Shown in pieces: positions 32,592 through 43,991 of a DNA stretch of 64,000 nt. The stretch lies in NCBI GenBank assembly GCA_903772945.1, contig CAICTM010000235.1, forward strand, positions 23,758-87,757. Reading direction: 5' to 3'. Under the pieces are notes generated by a model, which ran no database searches, had not been told where the DNA came from, and saw nothing but the letters and a program-made list of their open reading frames with translations. Each line of letters starts with the position of its first letter. Within the stretch, counting starts at the first letter, position 1. The stretch comes from Seminavis robusta. Lineage: Eukaryota > Bacillariophyta > Bacillariophyceae > Naviculales > Naviculaceae. The position numbers and the translations under genes are program-made.

Positions 32592-35027
32592 ATGCTTCGA
32601 TTGGCACAAGCAGTGGCCTTCCTTTGGTCATTGAGTACAGCCTCCTCGTTTGGTGTGCCCAAACACTCCCCTGTGGCTTTCACTACAACCCTACCACAAC
32701 AGCACCAACAGCTGCCACTGGGTGTCCGAGGAGGTGACTCTGTCCACAAATCAACCACCTTGTCCGCTTCTGTGACATCCTCCGATGTCGTGGCCGAAGA
32801 AAACCTGCAAGTCCTATCGGAACGAGGACGAAGATCCGTAGTGAATCTGGTAGAGAATGATACAGATGGGGCGCAGGCACACGTCTACGGTGGTTGGCCA
32901 GCAGCTGGTAGTGAAGATGAAGGCAAGAAACAGTTGGCAGAACAGGTAAGTAGGTATACAATCAATTCGCAGCAGTATACTGGTATTAGCAGAACAGGAT
33001 CATTGCTTGTGCCTGCATGTCAGATATCATTCAATGCTCATCTATGTATCTATCTACTTCAAAAACGTTGATCATGATTGAATTCTATACTATACCTACA
33101 CTATACAGCTGGCTGATTTGGATGAATCTTATCCAGGTGGCCTGGCGGCGTATCTTTCCAAAGCCAAATTGCTATTGAAAGAAAGTGCCGATGCAGTCAA
33201 CCCATTTGAGGAATACGAAGCCCTTGTTCCCGAGGGAGAATCACTTAGTTTCGACGGTGAGGGTACCATGCCCTTTGCAGAAGCAGAGCAAAAGGGTATC
33301 GAAGCCATGGCTGGAGCTACATTTGTGTTGGTGGCTGGAGGATTGGGTGAACGTCTGGGCTATTCTGGAATCAAACTGAGTTTGGAAACCAATCTTTGCA
33401 CCAATACAAACTACCTAGAGTTGTACGTTCGATACATTCAGGCCATGGAATACCTTGCCAGACAAAAAACGGGACGTGACGATATTCGCATTCCTCTCGT
33501 CATCATGACATCGGGAGATACCGATCCTTTGACTCGTCAACTATTGAAAGACAACAACAATTATGGCAGAGATGACGATCTCATCACAATCGTGACACAG
33601 GATAAGGTGGCCGCCCTCAAGGATGGCAGTGCGGGATTGGCTTTAGAAGGCGATGACAGGTGGTCCATTCAAACCAAGCCACATGGACATGGAGATGTTC
33701 ACCATCTCTTGTTCCGGGAAGGATTGGTGGACAAGTGGGAAAAGGAAGGAAAATCTCACGTTGTATTCCTCCAAGATACCAATGCTCTTGTCATCAACTC
33801 GGTCATTCCTACCTTGGGTGTGAGTGTCGCCAAAGGATTCCACATGAACAGTATTTGCATCCCCCGTTTGGCAGGCGAAGCTGCTGGAGCCATCACACGC
33901 CTCGAGTAAGAAACAGAAACGTATCTGTCGTTGTTTGTCGATTCTGCCTAGCACGGGCTCTTCTCATCATCATCATTTCTTCTTCATCCTACTGTACATA
34001 ATCCAGACACAAGAGTGACCCCAACAAGAGTCTGGTGATTAACGTAGAATACAATCAGCTTGACCCACTCCTGCGTTCTCAGGGAGACAAGAAGGGTGAT
34101 GTGCCAGACCCCAACACTGGATATTCTCCCTTTCCAGGAAATGCAAACAATCTGGTGCTAGAACTTGGAGCCTACGCCAAGACGCTGCGTGGCGAAGACC
34201 AAGGTGTGGTGCTGGAGTTTGTCAACCCCAAGTACAAAGACGACACAAGGACCGAATTCAAGAAACCCACTCGCCTGGAATGCATGATGCAAGACATCCC
34301 CAAATTGTTTCAAAAGGAAATGGGACAAGAAGCCAACATTGGTTTCACTATGTTTGATCGATGGTTCACTTTCTCGCCCGCCAAGGTAGGTTTGCGATAG
34401 CATGTATGTTGGAGAGACTATTACGGAACGGAAATGATGCTCACGTGTCATTGATTCTGTTTTCAGAATGCATTGGAGGCTGGAGTAGAGGCAGTCGACA
34501 ATGGCAACTCTGCTCCTGGAACCATGTCATCCGCAGAATCCGACAAATACGTACAAAACCAACGGAAACTTAAATTCGCCAGCGCGGACGTGAAAGTGAA
34601 CGAGGACCCCGCTACCGAGCTCGTAAAGGTCGGCGGCATCCCTGTTACACCAGGTCCCCGTATCATGCTGTGTCCTGCCTTTGCAATCACCCAGGAAGAG
34701 ATCCTGGCCAAGGTAGGCGGTGCCGAAAAGTGTACAATCAGTGAACGATCCTCTGTCGTCCTGGAAGGGCACAACTTGAACATTAAGAACCTGGAGGTTG
34801 ACGGCGCCTTGGTGATTCGATGCGGTGACGACACCCATGTCACTGTGGATGGACTCAAAGTTGAAAACAAGGGATGGGAACTGGCGGAACTGGATCCCAG
34901 CAAGGAGTACGAGGAGACCGTTTCTATCCGTGGGTACACAATGAGCAAACACGAGACCGCAGAGTATGTGTTGACTGAGCCCGGAAACTATGTTATTGGT
35001 GCCGATGGAGAGGCGAAGAAAGTTTAA
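32592..35027 (+). CDS. USP: UDP-sugar pyrophosphorylase with signal peptide
   Basis: Makes UDP-sugars (UDP-Glc, -Gal, -GlcA, -Xyl and others) from UTP and sugar-1-phosphates. Four exons: 32592-32945, 33109-33905, 34007-34385, 34467-35027, in phase (696 aa). The nucleotide-binding loop [16 protein letters not shown] (about residue 190) is the USP form rather than the UGPase one. Other matches: [87 protein letters not shown] and [13 protein letters not shown]. The C-terminal beta-helix ([24 protein letters not shown]) is as expected. N-terminus [22 protein letters not shown] is a signal peptide with an ASSFGV site resembling the diatom ASAFAP plastid motif, so plastid import is likely but unproven; the cytosolic enzyme of plants lacks this. 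Confidence 0.92.
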
Positions 35028-35948
35028 TACATATATAGACCGCTATACAAACAAGCTATCCGAAGCGTTACGGATTGATTGGCCATGTCATGTATGCACA
35101 TGTTCGAAGGACAAGAGATGCCGCACCACAGGTACACCACAAATAACACAACACGAACTAGCGCTCTGTTCTGGTACGAAAGAGAGGTGAGCCTTGACAG
35201 TATATGTTGGCAGTCTCTGCGGGAACGACACACCCTCTCTTCGTCACGACTGAGCTTGGACAAAAAATTGTGCCAGTTCTACTTGGCCAAGTTGGCTGGA
35301 TGAGCTATTGGATTGTGTAGTTTTCTGGATTTCTAGCTGTCTCCAATTGAAGGAAACTTGTCCACTGGCAAGGCTACCGGTACCGTACTACAACCCTTGG
35401 TTGCCATGCAGTGTCCCATCGTCAAGGCATCTGCAGCATCTTGGGGGCAACATCCGGTGAGCTTTTGTTTTGGCTTCGAGGCCAAAACGAGGTCGGGACT
35501 GAATTCGGAACAAACACGCGTGATGGATGTCCGGATCGTCCGTTGGACGGATTCCAATGCTTCCCTTAATTACCAAGGCAGCGTAGCGCCTCCCTCCAAG
35601 GCCCGACTGGCGCATCACCGCGCCCTTGGCAGCAGCCAATTTTCTCAGTGTAACGCTGCACATTGTCGTCATTTTAGGAGGGCAATCGACAGCTAGCTAG
35701 CTGAAGGACAAGAAAGGCAATCGACAGTCCTCAGCAATCATATTAGTCAACAGCACTGGCTAGCTAGTAGGAGTGTCCGTCGTGCTTCGGTTGAGAAAAC
35801 GCAGTTCGAAACGAATGGTTGAACCTGTCGTTTCGTCCAGTTTTCTGTTTCACGGCAGCGAAAAGAAGAGCATTCTCATTATTCCGGCCGTCGAAGTGTC
35901 AATCGAAGAGCACCCACTACCTAGAAAGGAATAAGTTGAGTTTCCACG
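35028..35948. other. Intergenic, no gene recognised
   Basis: About 920 bp. Overlapping short frames at 35333-35696 on both strands have no family resemblance. TAGCTAGCTAG runs occur near 35691 and 35760, and a TACCGGTACCGTAC word near 35376. Confidence 0.5.
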
Positions 35949-38900
35949 ATGACATTCCCTGGCCGTCGGATGTCCTTGGGCCGCAGTAGCGGAAGCCGCG
36001 AAGGAAAGGAATCTCTGCTGCTGAAGCCTGAGCCCAGCGTGTATTCCAGTGGCAGCAATAGTAGTCGCCGATCACGACAGAACCGCTACCAACAGCATGA
36101 CACTCCTTCTTTTCAATCTGGCTCCAGTTACAGCAGTGGAGGCTCTGATCCCTACGAGAAGGCTGTGAGATCAGAGATTAAAAGCAAGCAACACGCACAT
36201 GAACAGCAGAGTCGGCCTTCGGATGGTGTCATGGAATTTGTTCCAGCCTTTGATGAGTCCAATGCACATGGCTATGTGCCTGATACCTCCTGGGACGCTA
36301 TTTTGAATGAAGGATCGACTGCCTTCCCCGGGGAACCTGCCAAATCCAGGAGTGATGCTGGGGCATTGACAAATAGCCGCTTTCGACGGAGAGCACAATC
36401 CACTGTTGGTAAACCTCAACAACCCGCTGCTACCAATTCCAGACGGCATTCTGATGCTGCGTCTGCTGTTTCTTCTTCTCGAAGTAAAGGACCACGTATT
36501 GCTCGTCTTGCTTCTTTGTTCTCTGGCAAAGAGTCCAAATCCAAAGCTTCTCCAAAACAAACGAATCTCTCAAGCTACAGCCAGAATTCATATACTCCTC
36601 ATAACACCACTGAACCTACACTGGCATCATCACCATCTCGCTCGTCGAGTTCGAGCGGCTACGTAGGATGGCCTGGAACCCAAGACAAACAAGGGCATAC
36701 TGTTGCTATGCACGACAGCTACGAAGATAGTGACCCTGGACCGATTGATCAAGCAGCACGAGGTGAAGACTTGTCATTCGGAGAGTTCCATAACGACCGA
36801 GAACAAATGGAGGTGGATGAATGGATGAATAGCTCTGCGTTTCAAGATATTTCCGGAGTCATGCCAGAACAAGACGTTTCGGGTATCATGCCAGAATCTC
36901 CTCCGTCACCTCCTGGACGCAGACCCGACAATTCCTACTACTATCACCCAGAACAGCAGCAGCTCCACACTGAAACAAATGCAATTCACACAAATCATCT
37001 GTTTCATGATCAAGGTGGGTGGGATGTGGATACTGCTCCCTCTCCATCGCGGTCTTCATTCTCTAAGAATTCATCAGCCTACTTTGACAACGATGTCAGA
37101 CCCACTGTTCCCTCCAATGAAGATGCAAGACGCAAGCAAGCAGCAGCTGTAGTTATGCGCGGTGTTCTACCACCCACTGAAGAGACTCTTGCACTCAACA
37201 ATTGCTACTCTCAACCTCAGCGGACATTTCATGCTGAGCATGCTAGAGGATTCAGGGGCTTTATTGACAAGACTCATGAAGTGCCAAACTTGATGGATGA
37301 CATGGATTCAGACAGCATGGCTTCGTCTAGCCAGACATCCTCTCGCGCCCCATCCGCTGCCAATATCCCTGCAGCATACCATTCCTCTGCGAATGTTGGG
37401 CGTGCCCCTCGGGTCATGCCACGGGTCCACGAAGATGAGGAATTGTCCGTGGATTCTGAATCGGATGTGTTTGATGAAATTTCCAAGTATTCTCTTGGAG
37501 AGTCGGAGCTATTCGATGGTCTGTCGTCTCATCAATCAGTATCCAAACAGTCCGGCTATGAGATCCGTGACTTGCATCCCTACGAAGGCATTCCTCGCAA
37601 TGACGTGGAAGAATCCAAGGCTTCTCTCCGAGAGATTCGGAACACCACGACTTCGGTTGAAAAACGCTACAAAGTCAACGACCGCAGTGTCCAAAGCAAC
37701 GGCAGTAGCAAGATGAAGGTTGTTCTTTTGGGGGGTGGTCTGACTACGATCCAAACCACAACTGAAGACTTTTCCAATCGAATCACTGCCAGTGACTTTG
37801 ATGATGGCTTGACCAACAGCGACATTGACGAATATGGACATCCGCGGCTACCGAACTTTCAAGAGATGGCTGCTGCAGGAAGGACGAACGACAGTGCTAT
37901 CGATGTCTCCATCGCTTTTGGACATTCCAATGTGAGCAAGGACGCAAGCAGTCTAAGCTTTACCGCATTCGAAGAAAAGAACAGCCAGCTTAACGAACCT
38001 GAAGGAAGAACTCTGAATCCTTCCGGTAGCTACAAGGACGACGAATCAGCCTTCTTTTCGGATTTCTATTCAGCAGACGACGTGGAATTCGAGGGAGACC
38101 TGTCCGAGTACTATGTACAGCCCTCTGAAGTGAAGAAGCTTGTACGAAAGTACCGTAAGATGTGTCGAATCACTGCATCTCAGTGCCGCAACTACGACGA
38201 GTTGGATAGGGCAGAGGATGAGAAGAAAGCTTTCGCCCTCTTTGAAATGCGCAGCCGTATTATGGAAAAGGATATTGAGCGAGGCCTGGAACGTCGCGGT
38301 GGAACATCTGCGGTGGACGACTTGGTTACGACACCCTTTAATCGTCGGGCCATGCGCATTCGCGATGCCGTCATTGTTAGCAAGGCTTGGCGAGATGGAG
38401 CAACGCCGATGGATGTTATCAATACAGCTCTCCTTACCCAACGCGCGGAACGATCCTATTTCATAAAGCGAACCAGCAGAGTCACCAGTTACCGTATGCC
38501 AGATGCCAACCTTCACGTGGAGTGGGAGGCGGTGAATTGGATCGATGACACGGACTTTCTGCAGTACTACTGTCCTTCTCTGGGAGCTCGCAACCTGCGA
38601 GGCTCTGAAATGTTCACCATTGGTGACTGCCAGAGCATTCTTTTGAAGCTGACAAACGAGTCCTGCATTGTAAGTGCTAAGTCAGGGGATGAGATACGGC
38701 ATGTTTCGCGCAGCGGCTTGACCTCACTTCCTTCTTGCGTTCTTTGAATCATTGAAGGAGTTACGAGCGGACCTCAACGATGCCACAGCAAGACAGATTG
38801 AAGCCGAAGAAGCCATGAAAGAGGAAGGTGACTATGGTGATGGCATGATGACAGAAGCAGAAATGACATACCTCGCCTCCATGGAAGAAGTCAAGACGAT

Positions 38901-39678
38901 TTCAAAGCAACTGGTGGTGGCTGAGAAGGCGTTTGTACTTGTTCGTGATCGCATTAAGAACTTGGTTGCCAAGTATGAGTCTCTGTTAGTCAAGATTGAC
39001 AATGAAGATATGGCAACTTCGTCGGTGATCACAGCTGAGAGCTCGTGCTACTCTGATGAGTACGAGTCCAGAGTCTCCACCGACTACGACCAAGAAGAGC
39101 GTGCTTGGTTCCGACGTCAGCAGCGGGCAGAGATCAGTGCGGAGCTAGCTGCGAGGGAGGCTCTGTTGGCCAAGCAAGGCGAAGCGCGGGCTGTGCAGGA
39201 GGAGAAACACCGAGAGCTCCAAGCTTTGCAAACCCGTCTAGTCGAGCTTCAATCGGAGGCGTCAACCACGACATCGGACCGTCAGCGATCCGCTATGCTT
39301 GCAAAGGCCATTGCAGCAAGAAATCACTCGTCTCGTAAGCACCCGGGACATCACCATCCTGTTGGCAAGGCCACGCCCCAGAGCAAAGTTGACGACGTCA
39401 AGCAACGCTTCCGCGACAGAATGGCCGCCCGACTGCGACAAAAGAATGGCACTGTCGATCAGAGCAGGGCCGATTTTGAACCCCAAGGGGCTCCTTCCAA
39501 TCAGCGTTACCACATGGAGAACGAGCTGCCTTCAAAGCCGGTAACCTCTGCAAGGACAACTGATCCGGACAGGCAGAAAATGATCCGCTCTGCTGGTGAG
39601 GAAATGTTTCAGCATTTGGACTTTTATGAACGCTCGTTGAAGGCTGTGGAGCTTTCACGGGAGGGTCCTAACCGGTGA
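35949..39678 (+). CDS. Large Ser-rich protein with C-terminal coiled coil, unknown function
   Basis: Two exons, 35949-38669 and 38758-39678, joined in phase 0 across an 88-bp intron (gtaagt...ttgaag); 1213 aa. The first about 700 residues are Ser/Gln/Asn/Pro-rich and probably disordered, with many potential phosphorylation sites. A folded-looking block follows (about residues 710-910): VKKLVRKYRKMCRITASQC, then RAMRIRDAVIVSKAWRDGATPMDVINTALL and LHVEWEAVNWIDDTDFLQYYCP. Exon 2 is charged and helical, with two coiled-coil stretches (ELRADLNDATARQIEAEEA; EISAELAAREALLAKQGEARAVQEEKHREL). I recognise no catalytic motif or membrane helix. Architecture suggests a cytoskeletal, centrosomal or scaffold protein; that is inference. 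Without the intron the first exon would end at 38747. Confidence 0.8.
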
Positions 39679-40088
39679 TTGATGCGATTCGCTGTCCTCG
39701 TCCGGTACCGAACGCTGTAAGAATAAGATGATGTTCCATGGTGTTAAAGCTATAAACCAACCACGCCATTTGGATTTCTGTTTTCTAGCTAGCTAGAGAG
39801 CAACCTGTACCGTACGGGATCTGCTGCCGTAACACAACACTCTTTGTTGCAAGCAATGGCATTGGCAAAAGCAGTGTTAGAGTTGGGTTGGTTGGAGTCA
39901 GTCACTTTCCACGCCGTGGAAGTTATTCACGAAAATTCGTGACTGTAGCGAGGCCACAAAAATCTTTGAGCTCAGAATCGAATGACCAATCACAAAAAAT
40001 ACAGGATTTCATGCAACAGAGAGCAGCCTGCAAAGGCAACTGTTTGTAGCTATTAGTACATACATGTAGCCATAGAGAGCAAAAGAGG
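39679..40088. other. Intergenic
   Basis: 410 bp with a CTAGCTAGCTAG word near 39786 and a small perfect palindrome (TCACGAAAATTCGTGA) near 39928. No gene seen. Confidence 0.5.
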
Positions 40089-42152
40089 ATGATACGATTA
40101 TCGGAGAGCCAGAGATGGCGCAGGGTCTTCGCGAGGGTTGATCTCCTGAAGTCTGTTACTGCTTCGCATCCATTATCAGCATCTTTGCATTGGGTACATG
40201 ACCGGAGACGCTTTCTTTCCGGACCGAGCATTGATGCAGATTTTTATGCCAGCCAACTCCAAGTTGGAAATCCTAGAAAAAGGAGAGATTTGTTCGGAGA
40301 AAGAAAAAGAAGATCATCGAGAACGTCTGGCCGTGGTGACCTTTCCCTGGTGAGGCCAATGCCTCGACCAGCCATGAGACAATTCCGGGAGGAAAGTCCG
40401 AGGAAGAGATTTCCAGGTCGCGACAATGATAGACGAAAAAGCAGAGGCTTGGACGAAGCATGGGACCAAGAGAATTCGTTGCATGGCTACGGAAGAGGAA
40501 GCTCAAGACGCGACAGGTCAAGGTCGTTTACTGGCAGGCAATCGACCGAGAGGAGCACGGCAAAGTACAATCGTCAAGACAGCAATGATGGTAGGATATT
40601 TAGAAATCGAGCCTCGAAAAGTGGCCTTGGTAAAAAGTATTCAGATCAGGAGTCAATCCCCTTGGAAGAAGAATTGGATCCAGAACCAAAACGAATGTTT
40701 CGGAAAGACTGGATCAAGCTGAGGGAAGCTTCAGTGGAAAAGGCTACAGGCTCGAGCCTTGGCCAAGTGCTTGACCAGCCTTCTCCCAGAATCCTTTCCA
40801 AAGCCAAGCAGAAACAGATCATCAAACCAGCCCCTATAGCCAACTTTCCTCCCAATGACATGAAGATGTTTGTTTCTTGCCTTCCTGGATTGGAACCAAT
40901 CTTGAAGGCTGAAATGGAGGCGCTGGGGTTTGATTGCAACGAAGAGGCTGGTGGAGTATCTCCCACGTCAACTGTTTCGTTGGAAGACATTCTAAATTGT
41001 CACATTCACCTAGGCACGGCTTCCCATGTCTTTATCAGATGTGGAAACCCCTTTTCGGCTTATGGGCTCAAGGACCTTAAGAAGAAAGTGGGTCTTCTCC
41101 CCTGGCACCAGTTCCTGAGGGGCCAGGGCCAGTTGCTTGTACGAGTGAGCTCCAAAAAGAGCAAATTGAACCATAAAACAGCCATTCGCACTGCCGTCCT
41201 GGACGGTATCAATGAGTCTCTCAAGGCCAAAGAACCAGAACAGAATCGGACAGTGACAAATGTAAAGCGAGACTCTGCAGACGAAGAGGCTCTTGCTTTG
41301 CTTGTTCGAATTGAACATGACCAAGTGCTTCTATCGGTCGATACCTCACAGACACCAATCCACAGAAGAGGCTATCGTCTGGAAACAGCAAAGGCGCCGC
41401 TACGCGAGGATCTAGCCTTTGCCATGTTGCACAGTGCAGGCTGGTGCATGCATGATCCAACAAATCCAAAAGCGCCAGTCCCAACGTTTAGTGGCTTTCT
41501 AGACCCCTTTTGTGGTTCAGGAACCATTGCCATCGAGGCAGCATCCATTGCCGCTGGTTTGCCGCCCGGTCGTCTAAGACCTGTGCCTCTTGCTGGGACT
41601 TCTTTGTACAAGCCACAACTCTGGCGACAACGCTTAGGCAAGGTGGTGCGAAAGGTCCCCAAAAAGGAAGGAGAGCGAAAACAGTTCCAAATTGCCGCAT
41701 CAGACCGTGATGCAGGGGCTGTGGCAGCAGCGATCGAGAATGCCAAACGTGCCGGAGTCAATGAATGGATCGACATCCAACAATCGGCAATCTCTGCACA
41801 CCCGTGGCTCAATAGCGACTCTACTTCCGAGAAAAACAGTGGGCCTTATCCTCTGCTGGTGGCCACAAACCCACCTTTTGGAATGAGAATTGCGGCAGCA
41901 GGAGGCAAGAAGAGCAAATCGAAGGTGCATCCACTTCTGCCACTGTACCAAACTTTGATTGGACGACAGAGCAGGCTCTCAGCAGGGGGGAAACCGGTAT
42001 CTACAATAACCCTTCTGCAGGATCCGAACTTGTTTCGCAAGACCGGTGCTGACATGAATATCAGGTTCAGCTCGCAGCATGGTGGCATCCCAGTTGCGGC
42101 TGCTTTCACGGCCGCACCAACACTAGATAAGTCAGAAAGCAAGGAAGGCTGA
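40089..42152 (+). CDS. THUMP-domain RNA N2-guanine methyltransferase (RlmL-like)
   Basis: SAM-dependent methyltransferase of the RlmL/YcbY family, expected to methylate a guanine in large-subunit rRNA. 687 aa, single exon. Residues 1-40 are Arg/Ser-rich and end in a WVHDRRRF segment, a plausible organellar presequence. Residues about 60-250 are very basic and Ser/Arg-rich (probably disordered). From about 255 come KMFVSCLPGLEPILKAEMEALGF (RlmL N-terminal ferredoxin-like start) and a THUMP region. The catalytic domain shows HRRGYRLETAKAPLREDLAFAML, motif I DPFCGSGTIAIEAA (from residue 472), ASDRDAGAVAAAIENAKRAGV and motif IV TNPPFGMR (Asn594-Pro-Pro-Phe). A second domain, as in fused bacterial RlmKL, is absent. 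The long basic linker is lineage-specific. Confidence 0.88.
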   Translation: MIRLSESQRWRRVFARVDLLKSVTASHPLSASLHWVHDRRRFLSGPSIDADFYASQLQVGNPRKRRDLFGERKRRSSRTSGRGDLSLVRPMPRPAMRQFREESPRKRFPGRDNDRRKSRGLDEAWDQENSLHGYGRGSSRRDRSRSFTGRQSTERSTAKYNRQDSNDGRIFRNRASKSGLGKKYSDQESIPLEEELDPEPKRMFRKDWIKLREASVEKATGSSLGQVLDQPSPRILSKAKQKQIIKPAPIANFPPNDMKMFVSCLPGLEPILKAEMEALGFDCNEEAGGVSPTSTVSLEDILNCHIHLGTASHVFIRCGNPFSAYGLKDLKKKVGLLPWHQFLRGQGQLLVRVSSKKSKLNHKTAIRTAVLDGINESLKAKEPEQNRTVTNVKRDSADEEALALLVRIEHDQVLLSVDTSQTPIHRRGYRLETAKAPLREDLAFAMLHSAGWCMHDPTNPKAPVPTFSGFLDPFCGSGTIAIEAASIAAGLPPGRLRPVPLAGTSLYKPQLWRQRLGKVVRKVPKKEGERKQFQIAASDRDAGAVAAAIENAKRAGVNEWIDIQQSAISAHPWLNSDSTSEKNSGPYPLLVATNPPFGMRIAAAGGKKSKSKVHPLLPLYQTLIGRQSRLSAGGKPVSTITLLQDPNLFRKTGADMNIRFSSQHGGIPVAAAFTAAPTLDKSESKEG

Positions 42153-42938
42153 ATAGGCAAATTGGAGGCCTCCTTCGAGTTCTGTTTCTAATTGCTAGCT
42201 AGGTTATAAGCATCTAATTGTCGTAACTGGTATGGTTCTTGTACGGTGTAGCGGAGACAGGTAGTAGAAAGACAACTAAGAGAGCCATGCACCTCCGCCA
42301 GTTGGAATCGAATCAGTCCTTGCCAAGGCAACTGGTTCGTACCCCAAGTATAGAGCATCATTTGAGAATAGGAAAATTGAGTTTTTGTGTTGACAGGGGC
42401 AAGTGGTTGCAAAACTGTTTTGGGTTGGGGGCAAGCATGCCAACCACAGAAACAACAAAGGGGGTGTCGCTGCATGGTGCTGTTGTAGCCACCTCTTTGT
42501 GTAAAGAAGCTTCAGCCACCTCTTTGTAGCGTGCATCATCTCGAAGGTACCGAGGTGAGATCTATGAATGTAACATGGACTGCTGCCGTGGTGCCCCTCT
42601 TCCAAGTATCCATTACAGATAGTCTACACATCATGGAATAAATATAATGATCTTGAGGCCCTGCTGGGCCGAGAATTACCGAAACAGCGAAGGGAAGACG
42701 CAACAGTTCGAGCAAACTCCCTTTACGAACAATCATGCATATGTACGCGCTACTGCTAGCTAGTAGAAGTTGGTGCTGCACTGGTCCTTGCTGCTATAAC
42801 TGTGTGCCATTCTAGCAATTAAGGAGGAGCCACCCCTCTTCTCGAGGGAAGGGGCAATGTCTATGAAAAGTACCACCAGCTGTGCTGCCCCTGTGCCAAT
42901 TGTATCTATTACAGATGGTCTATACAGTATTAGCATGC
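42153..42938. other. Intergenic between convergent genes
   Basis: About 790 bp, including 3' UTRs of both neighbours. It has a short direct repeat (GCCACCTCTTTGT twice near 42490 and 42515). No gene recognised. Confidence 0.5.
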
Positions 42939-43745
42939 TTAGAAAGCACCGATGGTGGTGAGAACGGGCACAGATCCAGGGACACTGGCCTCGGCAATGA
43001 ATCCCATGGTGGCGATCATTGCGAGACTGCGGAAACAGAACAAAAAGACACAATACAGTGAGAAAACACGCAAATCGTAGAGGCCAACCAACAGAGGAGC
43101 AATGCATGCAATTTGACAGTACATACCGTCCATTGTTCAATTCACGGTTGCGCTTCAATGTCATGGTTTGTTCGCTAACTCCAGAGAAGTCAATTGGTGG
43201 GAAGACCATGGTTGGCAATTCTCCTCCCTTCATGTAGTGAGTTCCTTGGTATCCTTCAGTGATCAACTCAGCACAGAAGATTGTGAAAAGGATTTGAGCC
43301 TTTCCAGCGTCAGGGACGGCAGCCCATTGATCAATGGGCTTCATGGTGGAAAGGGATTCGAAGGAGATGTCGTGGCTCAACATTCCTGGGAAGTGCATGC
43401 CGCCAGCCTGGACAATGAAACCAGTGGCGGCAACCATGGCGCATCGGCCGTGCTTCAGCTCGGCGGCCCGGAACCAAGCAAGGGTTTCGTCACTTCCGAA
43501 ATCAGCCAAGCCAAGGGGGTCGAAGGCCTTGACAGGCATAGTGCTTCCTGTCATGTCATCAAGGGCAGCACCGAGAGAAGTACTGGCCTACGAAAGGAGA
43601 AGCAAAGATGAGCAAACCAACAACCAATGGGACTACTGGAAATTCTCGCTTGAGAAGGAACACGGAAACACACCTGGCTTTGAGAAGCAGGGGCGAAGGC
43701 GACGGCAGAGCCGAAAAGGGCAAGGAGAACAGCGACGGTCTTCAT
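42939..43745 (-). CDS. Fucoxanthin-chlorophyll a/c light-harvesting protein (FCP)
   Basis: Thylakoid antenna apoprotein binding chlorophylls a/c and fucoxanthin. Three exons: 43745-43674, 43587-43127, 43026-42939, in phase (206 aa). N-terminus MKTVAVLLALFGSAVAFAPASQ is a classic diatom bipartite presequence: signal peptide, then the VAFAP cleavage motif with Phe. Three transmembrane helices: helix 1 TLAWFRAAELKHGRCAMVAATGF (Glu/His/Arg ligand set), a middle helix (KAQILFTIFCAELITEGYQG) and helix 3 RNRELNNGRLAMIATMGFIAE, with the Glu-Asn-x-x-Arg chlorophyll motif. FDPLGLADFGS and HFPGMLS precede/follow helix 1 as in Lhc family proteins. The subfamily (Lhcr-like appears closest) is uncertain. 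Start is 246 bp from the divergent repeat gene. CTAGCTAGCTAG lies about 55 bp upstream of the ATG. Confidence 0.95.
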
Positions 43746-43991
43746 CTTCGTTTAGTCAAGGAACTTCAGGGAGTGAACTTGTGTGTTGCGACCACGTCTA
43801 GCTAGCTAGTGCTGTAGACAGGCGCAGGATAACCGCAACCCGAAAGAAAGCTTCGGCACCCACAGAGCACCAAAACGTTGCCTTTTGCCTCAAGGTCGGC
43901 TTGGAAATGGGTGTATCTTTTGATTTCAACTTGGGGAATCAATCCCTAACCTTAAATATGCAAAAAATCCGGCTGAAAATTCGGACAATTG

